A stretch of DNA of 64,000 nucleotides from positions 51,298,744-51,362,743 of the forward strand of contig NC_044279.2 of assembly GCF_004027225.2 (NCBI RefSeq). The letters are read 5' to 3'. Position numbers and translations under genes: made by a program. Shown piece by piece: positions 46,101-55,662 of the stretch (the first letter of the stretch is position 1; each line of letters starts with the position of its first letter). The stretch is from Strigops habroptila. Taxonomy: Eukaryota > Chordata > Aves > Psittaciformes > Psittacidae. The notes below the pieces were generated by a model that was not told the DNA's origin, searched no databases, and worked only from the letters and a program-made list of their open reading frames with translations.

Positions 46101-48248
46101 TTGACCAGGTATGTATGGCTAATTTGCTTTATTTTTGTTTACCTTTGCGTGGTACAACCATAGGCTTATACAGACAGCAGTAACAAGGAGTTGATTTGTG
46201 TAGAAATGCAGACCTAGAGCTGGACAAAATTTGTTTTAGGTGGGACAAAGAGAACAAGGAAATAACATCTAACACACGTAGGAACACTGTATATGGTAAA
46301 TTCAGACGTAACGTAGAGCTGCAGACTGATGAAGAAAGAGAAAGCTGTTAAGACTGAGCGTGCAAACATAAATGATCCCAGAGTCATTTGTATCCTACTG
46401 TAAGGAAGAAGATATCACCACTGTATTTCTCCCACCAATAGACGCCAGAGGCTGACAATTCTCAACAAATAACTCCTCGCTTCCACCCAAAGGAAACCTC
46501 TACAAGGAAACTGCTGGCCAGAGGACCTGGAGGAGCAGTGGAAGGAAAGCCAGGAGAAGGGTGTGAGTGAAGCATACATGTAACATTTTAAACTACATTA
46601 TTATTTTTTCCTTCTCTGTAGCAATTAGGTCTGGCCCAATAATGATTTTTTTTTTTTAAGATTTCACTTAAACTGACAATAAATTCTTGGTGTGCTTCCT
46701 CTTTGCCCATACACAAGATTTTAAGCATAACACAATAACTTACCAATGTGCTCAATTCTGTCTCTGATGACTTCACACTGGTGTGGCCAGTACACCAAAG
46801 AAAACTGACCGGCAGTTGACAAGTCACCCAGATTCTGAGGCTCCCCAGGTTGCGGTACCACTGCCTCCGAGCCAGATGGTAACAGAATCTGTTCTGCCCT
46901 TGGAAAAAGATGAGCGCAAACGGAATCTATAAGAAAGCGAAAGAACCCTCACATCAGTCTCTCTTGCTCTTCCAAGTGCAAACAGGCTGCAGAGATTATC
47001 TACATGAAAATAACATAACTAAGCATGACACAATAAAATTACATCCCACTGAAATAGAAATATAATGCTCCACCCTATCACTATGCTCCGTATCTTAAAA
47101 TCACACAGAATTTAAAAATAGTGTTGAATGAGCACTTAATTCATTAAAACACAAAGCACATCAAGCATCCAACTGCAGCAGGGAATAACTTACTCGGGTT
47201 CTTATGGAAAATGCTGGCACCTTTCATTATTACCCCTTTATTACTAGTGTGTTATGGTAAGGCTTACAATCTCAATGCCTGAGTCAGAATCTGTACTGTG
47301 CAATATTATACAAATAACAAAGCTTATTCCTACAAAACTTATTACACAGCATGTAACAACAAGATAGTACTGGATAGCATGACAGGAGAGGTAACAATCT
47401 GATGCTATCAAATTTTGTAAAGCAACAGAGACATTTGGAGGAGGTGGAGGATTATTTGCTTATCAGCAAGGAATTTTTCAAAGTTGTGAGAAGCCACTTG
47501 AACGAAAACATGATAGGCAGAGAAAAAGCTTTGGAAAAAATCTAGGAATTGGATGATTAGGACTGCTGGCATTGTGCAGTGACCTCAACACTGCCCAAAG
47601 TTAGTAACTTTTCTTTGTAATAGGTATGAAAAGATCCCTTTTCAAAGCATTCCCTGTCCTTCCTGCTATCTGCTTATAGCAGGCCAAAAGATAAGAGCTT
47701 GGTTCCATGGCAAGTTTTCTGTATTTGCTTTGCGTCTGAATCACACACCAGCACCCATAAGACCTATGTTACCAGAAAAAAAATTCTCATCAGCTTTAGA
47801 CCTGGTTTCTAGATCTAATTCTCCTCACAACAAACAAAAGAATGTTGTAAGCAAAAGAGCTTCACCTGAAAGATCTGGTTTAGATGGCATCATATGTGAA
47901 AAGCAAAGAAAAACCCAAACAGACCTATTTTTAAACTCCATTGTATATCTAACTCTAATGGATATCTGGCTGCTATAATGCAAATCAGTAACTGGTGATC
48001 AAGGGCATGCTGCAAGATGGGACTAAGATAACTACTCACCTAAGATCCATAAAGTGCGACTAGACCTACCTCCAGATTTGTTTAGAGCTTGACAGTTATG
48101 TGAAAACTAGTATCCTCCCCCTTCCCCTTCCTTCCACCCTGTGGTCTTACAGGGAAAATGTAGGGGGATAACTGAAAGGGTCTTAACCTGTAAGAACAGC
48201 ACACTGCTGACTGTCTTCTGTCACAAATGAGTTAGGGTGCTCTTCATC
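25166..48248 (-). CDS. AGBL3: AGBL3, cytosolic carboxypeptidase 3 (M14B tubulin deglutamylase family)
   Basis: Sixteen coding exons join with all phases consistent: 48188-48248, 46744-46926, 45156-45260, 41887-41992, 40577-41356, 38893-39055, 37286-37412, 36647-36744, 36412-36491, 35270-35336, 34736-34811, 33600-33616, 32945-33013, 31191-31248, 26664-26709 and 25166-25541 (stop). They code about 803 residues; human AGBL3 is about 900. The protein has the CCP N-domain ([39 protein letters not shown]) and a zinc carboxypeptidase domain with [18 protein letters not shown], the second zinc His in YCDIHGH and the catalytic Glu in [11 protein letters not shown]. The tail is Ser/Lys-rich and disordered. 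The family shortens glutamate chains and trims C-terminal residues of tubulin, on microtubules, centrioles and cilia. The N-terminal exon with the start codon is not resolved. Confidence 0.93.
26710..30326. other. AGBL3 intron (between 26709 and 31191), first part
   Basis: No exon, RNA gene or recognisable repeat beyond short A/T runs (about 26,730, 26,780 and 29,215). The phases of the flanking AGBL3 exons match directly, so no coding exon is required here. Confidence 0.5.
30327..30681 (-). mobile_element. CR1 LINE, 3' fragment
   Basis: Begins with three ATTCTATG-type 3' repeats on the minus strand and covers the 3' UTR and C-terminal end of ORF2. It is very close in sequence to the full-length copy at 55.56-60.0 kb, so it belongs to the same young subfamily. 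It is 5'-truncated as usual. Confidence 0.95.
31431..31978 (+). repeat. TTTTC/TTTC-rich polypyrimidine satellite, about 550 bp
   Basis: Long runs of (TTTTC)n with CTTT and TCTC variants, ending in CCACACACCACCACCACC. It lies inside an AGBL3 intron with the purine-rich strand as the transcript, 180 bp upstream of exon 31191-31248. Such mirror-like polypurine tracts can form triplex DNA. Open frames of Lys/Arg/Glu through it are not genes. Confidence 0.97.
33600..33616 (-). CDS. AGBL3: Possible 17-nt AGBL3 microexon
   Basis: The flanking exons 34736-34811 (leaving in phase 1) and 32945-33013 (entering in phase 0) do not join. Between them lies TTTTTTTGACAG, 17 nt, then GCT/GTAAGT. Those 17 nt convert phase 1 to 0 exactly, adding the residues K-I-H-A-G-A after the shared codon. 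Acceptor and donor are both good. The size is at the low end for vertebrate exons, so RNA evidence would decide. Confidence 0.5.
37568..37975 (-). mobile_element. CR1 LINE, 3' fragment
   Basis: Minus-strand CR1 with AGAATCACAG-type 3' repeats and ORF2 C-terminal remnants ([25 protein letters not shown]). It is more diverged than the copy at 30.3 kb. It sits in the AGBL3 intron between exons 37286-37412 and 38893-39055. Confidence 0.93.
40577..41356 (-). CDS. AGBL3: AGBL3 large catalytic exon
   Basis: A 780-nt exon carrying the end of the N-domain and the first half of the peptidase. It contains [20 protein letters not shown] (first zinc His and the Glu ligand), [20 protein letters not shown] (substrate-pocket loop with the conserved Asn/Arg region), and GQDLNRKY. 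It enters and leaves in phase 2. The remaining zinc His and the catalytic Glu are on the next two exons (38893-39055 and 37286-37412). All residues expected for an active M14 enzyme are present. Confidence 0.95.
42629..42712. ncRNA. 84-nt near-perfect hairpin in an AGBL3 intron
   Basis: Arms 42629-42651 and 42690-42712 are inverted copies (23 bp, one mismatch), sharing TTCCTTGAATCACT. The loop of 38 nt is itself a tandem duplication of ATATACAAAAG(A/C)TATATGA. The size and shape are like a pre-miRNA, but a short palindromic transposon or a slippage product is also possible. No known miRNA is recognised. Confidence 0.35.
42950..43135 (-). mobile_element. CR1 LINE, short 3' fragment
   Basis: Minus-strand CR1 3' end (ACTCACAGAATAGTTTGGCT, then TGGAAGGGACATTAAAG) reaching about 185 bp. 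It lies in the AGBL3 intron between exons 41887-41992 and 45156-45260. The rest of that intron shows no other gene. Confidence 0.9.
45468..45499. repeat. Perfect 14-bp inverted repeat with 4-base loop
   Basis: GCATGGACCAACTT, loop GCCA, then its exact complement. It lies in an AGBL3 intron 208 bp upstream of exon 45156-45260. It could form a small stem in RNA or extrude as a cruciform; no function is known. Confidence 0.5.
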
Positions 48249-49326
48249 CTAAAAAAAAAAAAATAAAAAAAAATTAAAATACTAAAATAAAGTCAGAAGT
48301 CCACAGTAGGACAGCGTGCAATTGTTCACTGTCAAAGAGAAGAGCTGCCTCAATTTTGTTTTGGTTTATGGTCAGAGTAAGAATGAGGCCAAATCTGCAT
48401 GGTCATGTATTCTGTCATTGTTCTTGTTCACTGCTAAAAGACTTCTGAACCCTTCCACTTGACCTCTTTTGCTTCCCCAGTGACTCTCTTGTGCAGTACC
48501 AGTATCCCTACTGTTATGTGAAAAGCTAGAGCAGAAAACTGATAGAAAAAAATGTTTCTTTTTCAGCTGCATTAATTAACCCTCTGATCCCACTCATCAA
48601 GCAGCCTGAGAGCAGGAGAGGAGACAGAAACCAACAGCTAGGATAGCCATTCTGGCGGCAGCTATGTGCCACAGTTATCCTAAAGCAATAATGACTACAT
48701 GTCCTGGTTTCACAGGGAGCTGAGGAACTTGATCCTGAGGAACTGAGGCATAACACTTGGCACAACTTAAAAAGGCACAGCTCTTCAGCTGAAGTGCGTG
48801 GGAGCCATGAAAAGCAACCAGCTACCCTGGGTTAAATTTGAAGCACATTGGCAAGGCAGCACTGAGACAACAGTGCTTGTCCCCTTTACTGCACTTAACA
48901 TAGAACTTTTATTTCCTGGGTTTTCCATCTAGTCCCCTTTCATTAATACCATTTTCAACTAAGAGCCAAATTTCCTTCCTGACATATGAATGTTGGTAAC
49001 ACCAAATGCATTTCACAGCTAGTAAAAATAGTTTTATTTACTGCTCCAATTTACATTCACCACATTTGCAAATATAACACGGGGTTCCTAAAAGCCTGCT
49101 AGTCCAGTAGCTGATCGGGAGCTTGATTTTTATGTATGCCATATATAGCAAGGTCCCCAAATTTAGTTTACAGCCAAACGTGCCGTGCGCTGCATTTCGG
49201 GTGTTTGCAGAAACGGTCTGTCACCGGGGCTGCTTACTGATTTTCTCGTAAGATGCAACTGGTTCTAATTACAGCTAATTTATCCACGACCTGGGACCAC
49301 CTCGGAGGGGGACCGACGGGACTTAC

Positions 49327-49640
49327 TAAGCTGCCTTCCTGACGGAGAGGCTCTCCCGATCCCGTCCCGCTGCCCGCCGCCGCCGCGGGGCTCGGGCAGC
49401 GGGACGGGGCATCCCGGCGAGGCGGAGGTTCCGCCGTGAGCCCGTCCTCCGAGGGGCGGCCGCCTCCCCCGTCCCCAGCGACAAACGCCCGCCGCCTCGC
49501 TGCGGGAACCCCCCGGCGGCCGCACAACCGCCCGCGTACCCCGCCCCGCTCTCGCGAGAGGTCGGTGCGGGCCCCGCGGAGCGCCGTGCCGGCCCGAGGG
49601 GAGGTGGCGCGCGCGGGGGCCGTACCCGCGGCGGGGTGAT
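49327..49640 (-). promoter_or_regulatory. CpG island and probable first exon of AGBL3
   Basis: A 300-bp GC-rich, CpG-dense block just upstream of the AGBL3 coding exons. A donor (CAGCTTA/GTAAGT) at 49327 would end a first exon in this island in the phase required by exon 48188-48248. The frame that joins (…GEPLRQEGSL) has no ATG, so this exon is either 5' UTR with the start in an unseen exon, or the join is different. No TATA box is evident. Confidence 0.55.
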
Positions 49641-49654
49641 GCAGAAGCGGGGGG

Positions 49655-50412
49655 AGAAAACAGGTTGGAAAAGACCTTTAAGATCATCAAGTCCAGCCGT
49701 TCCCCAGCACTGCCAAGTCCGCCACTGTCACCACTATGTCACCAAGGGCCTCGCGTACGCGGTTTTTGAATGCTTCCAGGGATGGTGATTCCACCACTTT
49801 CCTTGGAAGCCTGTTCCAGTGCCTGATCACTGTCTCAGTGAATAAGTTTTTCCTAAGACCCAGTCTAAACCTCCCCCGGCTAAGATTGAGGCCATTTCCT
49901 CTTCTATTGCTTGTTACTTTGGAGAGGAGACCAACACCTACCTCTCTTCATCCTCCTTTCAGGTAGTTGTAGAGAGCAATAAGGTCCCCCCTGAGCCTTC
50001 TCTTCTCCAGACTAAACAACCCCAGTTCCCTCAGCCGTTCCTCATTAGACTCGTGCTCCAGACCCTTCACCAGCTTTGCTGCCATTCTCTGGCCCTGCTC
50101 CAGCACCTCAATGTCTCTCTTGCGGTGAGGGGCCCAGAACTGAACACAGTGTTCAAGGTGCAGCCTCACCAGTGCTGAGCACAGGGGGATCATCACTGCC
50201 CTGGCCCTGCTGGCCACCCTAGTGCTGACACAGGCCAGGATGCTGGTGGCTTCTTGGCTGCCTGGGCACAAGCTGGCTCATGTTCAGCTCTGTCAATCAG
50301 CACCCCCAGGTTCTTTTCCTCCGAGCAGCTTTCCAGCCACTCTTCCCCAAGCCTGGAGCATTGCAGGGGGTTGTTGTGGCCCAGTGCAGGACCTGGCACT
50401 TTGCCTTGTTAG
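49655..50412 (-). mobile_element. CR1 LINE, older 3' fragment
   Basis: Minus-strand CR1 of a different subfamily (GGTTGGAAAAGACCTTTAAG with GTCCAGCCGTT) covering the 3' UTR and the ORF2 C-terminal part ([39 protein letters not shown]). It begins 15 bp beyond the AGBL3 CpG island. Confidence 0.93.
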
Positions 50413-50967
50413 CCGCTGTCGCTGGCCAGCCAGGCAGCAGGGGCTGAGTGGCAGGGTTGTGCCGCTGTGTCCCTGCTTAACAAGCACAGGGTGCGGGCAC
50501 GGCCACCCCGATGAGGCCCGATGCGCAGGGCGGCAGAAGCTGTGCAATGGCTTCACTGTGCCTGCAAGTCTCTGCTGATGGCTTGGGTCGTGCGGGGCAA
50601 ATGGGCCTGTGTCTCCTTGTTACATCTAAACCTTAGACCTTTTAAGTCAGGGAACACAGGCAGCGTGACACACTTCAGTGAAGTAAATACAGTGTTGACA
50701 AACAGTGCACTTATGTTAGCAAGGCAACACCTCTGGTACCAATCTGTTAGCTGGCAGTATGTACACGCTGGCCCGTGAAGGAGTAGCCACTCCTGGGTAG
50801 TACTCCTCCCGCTGTACAGCTGAGGCAGGGTGGTTTGCAGCTGTTTGAGGAGGCATGAGCAGGCAGCCATACGTGGGCCATGACCTGACAGACACCCCAG
50901 GAGATACATCTGCTCTAGGCTCTGTACCTGAAAGACATTTGAATGATACATTTTCCAGTCTTCTCAT

Positions 50968-51395
50968 TCATAGAATCATGGAATGGTTTGGGTTGGAAGG
51001 GACCTTAAAGATCATCCAGTTCCAATCCCTCTGCCATGGGCAGGGACGCCTTCCACTAGACCAGGTTGCTCCAAGCCTCGTCCAACGTGGCCTTGAACAC
51101 TGCCAGGGATGGGACAGCCACAGCTTCTCTGAGCAACCTGTGCCAGTGTCTCAACACCCTCACAGTAAAGAACTTCCTAATATCTAATCTGAATCTACCC
51201 TCTTTCAGTTGAAATCCATCCCCCCTTGTCCTATCACTACATGCCCTTGTAACAGGTCCCCTTCCAGATCTCTTGTAGGCCCCCTTTAGGTACTGGAAGG
51301 CTGCTCTAAGGTTTCCCTGGAGCCTTCTCTTCTCCAGGCTGAACACACCCAACTCTCTTAGCACGTCTTCATAGGAGAGCAGCTCCAGCCCTCTT
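50968..51395 (-). mobile_element. CR1 LINE, 3' fragment
   Basis: Minus-strand CR1 3' end with ATTCTATGAATG-type repeats and ORF2 C-terminal remnants ([20 protein letters not shown]). It is 5'-truncated. Nothing is recognised in the flanks at 50.42-50.96 kb or 51.4-52.26 kb. Confidence 0.93.
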
Positions 51396-52266
51396 ATTCT
51401 TATGGTACCATAGGTGCTTTCTGTAGAGTTTTACCAGCACTTTCATGGACAGAAGATGTTTTGTGGAGTAATCTGTTTTCTATTTTCTTGTTACATGCTG
51501 ATAGTTACGCTATCACTTCAGTATCATGGCTACAATAATTAGATTTACTTTTTTTCCACAGCATTCCTTTTGTCTAAAATAAGTAGAAGAGGATATAGGA
51601 GGTTGCACTGAGCTTTAGGTATCATTGCCAGCACCACAGCAGGGGTGCAAACACCACATGTAGTGTGAATCCTTCTTCCTTGGCATCATCTCTAAGAGGG
51701 GGCTGCCCTCTTAATTTCTAGCTTCCTTGCTCTAATTCTTCACCCAAACAAGCTGGCTTCCAGTGCAGCACGTCTGCACAAGGCCCAGAGAAGTGCCTGC
51801 AGACCTGTGTGTTGCTTTCCTAGGGCAAGGTGAATGGCTAAAGAGAGGAGCAAAGGACCACAGAAAGGGGAATTTAGAGAGGAGTTCAGGAATAACTGTG
51901 ATGTTGGAGGTTGCAGGCACCTAAGTAAACTAGCTGGACTCCCTCAGCTTCCTCTGTTATCGATGAAGGCAGCTACACCCGAAGAACAATCCAGAGAGGG
52001 ACAGTGGAGAGTTCCTTGGCTAAAATAGAAGTCCAGATTGGTTGAGTGTGAATATTCATCCTCAGGATTTCTGTGAATTATGGGCAGGCATGACTGCCCA
52101 GCACCCTGAGCCTTGGCCAAAGCAAGTCACAAAGGTGACATGCAGTCACAGAATGGATTGTGGGTAGTAAGCATACTCTTACTGAGCAGAAGAGAGAGAA
52201 TTTGAACGTTCTTCTTACAGTAGGGGAAAAACACCCCAACAACAAAACAGAGTGCAACTTCTGCAT

Positions 52267-52767
52267 CTAGCTTGCTTTCTTTCTTTCTCTCTTTCTCTTT
52301 CTTTCTTTCTTTCTTTCTTTCTCTTTCTTTCTTTTCTGTCCTTCCTTCCTTCCTTCTTTCCTTCCTTCCTTCCTCTCTTTCTCTCTTTCTCTCTCTCTTT
52401 CTTTCTCTCTTTCTCTCTCTTTCTCTCTCTTTCCCTCTTTCTGTCTCTCTCTTTTTCTTTCTTTCTCTCTTGCTTTCTTTTTCTTTCTTTATTTCTTTAT
52501 TTCTTTCTTTCTCTCCTTCCTTCCTTCCTTCCTTCCTTCCTTCCTTCCTTCCTTCCTTCCTTCCTTCCTTCCTTCCTTCCTTCCTTCCTTCCTTCCTTCC
52601 TTCCTTCCTTCCTTCCTTCCTTCCTTCCTTCCTTCCTTCCTTCTTCCTTCCTTCCTTCCTTCCTTCCTTCCTTCCTTCCTTCCTTCCTTCCTTCCTTCCT
52701 TCCTTCCTTCCTTCCTTCCTTCCTTCCTTCCTTCCTTCCTTCCTCTCTCTTTCTCTCTTTCTCTCTT

Positions 52768-52798
<31 letters not shown>

Positions 52799-53254
52799 CT
52801 TTCTCTCTTTCTCTCTCTCTTTCTCTCTCTCTTTTTCTTTCTTTCTCTCTTGCTTTCTTTTTCTTTCTTTATTTCTTTCTTTATTTCTTTCTTTATTTCT
52901 TTTCTTTCTTTCTTTCTCTCTTTCTTTCTCTCCTTCCTTCCTTCCTTCCTGCCTGCCTGCCTTCCTCTCTCTTTCTCTCTTTCTCTCTCTCTTTCTTTCT
53001 CTCTGTGTCTCTTTCTCTCTTGCTCTCTCTCGCGTTCTCTCTCTCTCGGTTTCTTTCTTTCTCTCTTGCTTTCTTTTTCCTTATTTCTTTCTTTATTTCT
53101 TTATTTCTTTATTTCTTTATTTCTTTCTCTCTTTCTTTCTCTCCTTCCTTCCTTCCTTCTTTCCTTCCTTCCTCTCTTTCTCTCTTTCTTTCTCTCTTTC
53201 TCTCTCTCTCTTTCTCTCTCTCTCTCTTTTTCTTTCTTTCTCTCTTGCTTTCAT

Positions 53255-53290
<36 letters not shown>

Positions 53291-53724
53291 TTTCTTTTCT
53301 TTCTTTCTTTCTTTCTCTCCTTCCTTCCTTCCTTCCTTCCTTCCTTCCTTCCTTCCTTCCTTCCTTCCTTCCTTCCTTCCTTCCTTCCTTCCTTCCTTCC
53401 TTCCTTCCTTCCTTCCTTCCTTCCTTCCTTCCTTCCTTCCTTCCTTCCTTCCTTCCTTCCTTCCTTCCTTCCTTCCTTCCTTCCTTCCTTCCTTCCTTTC
53501 CTTCCTCTCTTTCTCCCTCTCTTTCTCTCTCTCTTTTTCTTTCTTTCTCTCTTGCTTTCTTTTTCTTTCTTTATTTCTCTCTTTCTTTCTCTCTTTCTCT
53601 CTTTCTTTCTTTCTCTCTTTCTCTCCTTCCTTCCTTCCTTCCTTCCTCCCTTCCTCCCTTCTTCCCTTCCTTCCTCCCTCCCTCCCTCCCTCTCTCTTTC
53701 TCTCTCTCTTTCTCTCTCTCTTTA
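52267..53724 (+). repeat. TTTC/TTCC microsatellite, about 1.45 kb
   Basis: Blocks of (CTTT)n, (CTCTTT)n, (CCTT)n and (CCTC)n follow each other and the whole pattern recurs about four times (CCTT-rich cores at 52,515-52,743, 52,935, 53,140 and 53,322-53,505). This is higher-order expansion of a pure polypyrimidine tract. Long Ser/Phe/Leu/Pro open frames in three phases are translations of the repeat, not genes. The length is likely to be unstable and may be mis-assembled. Confidence 0.97.
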
Positions 53725-54980
53725 TTTTGCATGCCATGGTTATCCTTTAAATCCTTGTAAAATAAGTAAGCCATGTGAATTCAGGTAGTGGGAAGTACTT
53801 TGTCACAGCTAGGTGGCTGCAGTAGGTGCAGCAGCAGTACCAGCTGCTCCACACTGCTTTGGTGCCTGGACTTGACTTTAATGACTATGAAAAGCTCTTT
53901 GTAATAGATCAGTTTGCCTAGTTTTCTGTTCTGCATGGATCTTCATCTTCAAGGCAAATGTGAATCTGTCCAAATTCCAGTACAGACAACTAAATGGATA
54001 CTTTGGTTTTTATAAGAAACCAAACACTTAAAATCATTCTTCAGCATAGTGAAAATTATCCGTCTGCTTGCATCTTTAGATATGCCTTAATTCCTCTTAG
54101 AGACGCATGCTTATACCAGTCGTGAGAATATACTCCTGCTGAAGCTGGTTTGGACATTTTCTCATGCTAATAAGTTTATTAAAATACTTGGATTTTCCTG
54201 TGTTATGGTCCAGTTGCATTTAGTTGGTGAATGCCAGTGACATCTTACTACTGCATGCTAATAAAAGTGTACAGTACTTTTACAGATCTCCAGTCTTTTG
54301 GGTCAATGATAAACTAGTTTAATCAAAAAGTTAGTTGCTATTGAACTGAAGTTGCTGGGGAAGAGTGGAGGAGTATAAAGGTGCACTCTTTCCATGTCCA
54401 TTAGAGGCCATGCTGGCAGCTAATAGTTGTCTCATGAGATAACATGAACCCGTTGCAAGCGCAGTTTGTTACCTTCCATCATACTTTGCTGTGTTTGCTA
54501 TGGTTTGTTGCAAACTTCTGGAGCATTGAACTGTCTTTTACTCTTTTTATTTGTACATCCACAGATAAAAATCTTTAAATATAAGTTACATTGGGAAGGG
54601 GGGGAGTCCCAATATGCCCATCTGAAATGCAGGAAACACCTGTATGTACCAGCTTACTTAGACCGAGCTGCTGCGTATGTAGAGATTGATAAACATATAT
54701 AGACAGACACAAGCAGTACATGGTGTTTGGCTATTTTTGTGAGTAGTGAACAGTAATAATTTTCAAGAGTATAGAACTGAACAACTTCACTGAAGTTTAT
54801 GACTGTAAGGGTCAATTCAAAGGCAGAATTAAGCTCTAAAACTATCGGTGAAATGCTTATGAGTGTTCTAGTTGACAGAGTGATTAACTAGTTCTACTCA
54901 AAAGTCACTGGAGGAATTTGCTTCTCATTGTGAGAGCTCATGTTTACAAAAATCCAAAATACTCTTTTTTCTTTTCTTAG

Positions 54981-55077
54981 CATTCATTAGCCAAGCATGT
55001 GAAAGTGCTGGATTGGGTTGCGCAAGAAAAGGTGAAACCTTCTACTGGGAGAATGGCACTGCCTTGGAAGGGGCCTT
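54981..55077 (+). other. Possible plus-strand internal exon, gene unknown
   Basis: A 97-nt segment flanked by an excellent acceptor (CTTTTTTCTTTTCTTAG) and a donor CTT/GTAAGT. Two of its frames are open; one reads HSLAKHVKVLDWVAQEKVKP followed by STGRMALPWKGP. No partner exons were identified, although another acceptor-preceded open segment lies at about 54,565-54,702. It may be part of a long non-coding RNA or an unrecognised gene. Confidence 0.25.
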
Positions 55078-55662
55078 GTAAGTTCCTTGTGATCATCTAA
55101 CATGTACTTAAGCAAATGTAGAATTAGTGTCTACAGCACAATGTTATTTCTATCATGATTCTTTTCGCCCCGCCGTGACTTATAACTATGACTTTGAAAA
55201 TGAACTATCGACCTAACTCCAATAGCATCAATGTAGAGAAGTCCCTGATTTAAGAAGGGGTTTTTGGTAGCTTAGCACACCGAGACAATGTTATTGATCA
55301 TCCCTGTTTACCTTAATTTATACATGTTTTTCAGTACATAGTATAGACATTTCAGTCTCTTCTCAGATCTTGAGAATTTTTTGTTTCCAGTGTGATCCTC
55401 TGCTCGTCTTCCTGAAATACACATTATCTAGGAAATGCACATACATTTTCTAGGGATGAAGGAGAATGAAGTGACAGGTGTGAGGGTATGATCATTTACA
55501 GATTGATTAAGCAGCCTCATAAGAAAAATCATATCTGCTTTAGGCCCATCAAATAGCAGTTATAGAATCATAGAATCATAGAATCATAGAATTGTAAGGG
55601 TTGGAAAGGACCTTAAGATCATCTAGTTCCAACCCCCCTGCCATGGGCAGGGACACCTTGCC

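Noticed and set aside
48690-48720. TGTCCTGGTTTC resembling the start of the avian LTR
   Set aside because: The following sequence does not match the LTR.
52252-53788. Very long Ser/Phe/Leu/Pro frames and their Lys/Glu/Arg mirror frames
   Set aside because: They are translations of the TTTC/TTCC microsatellite in several phases.
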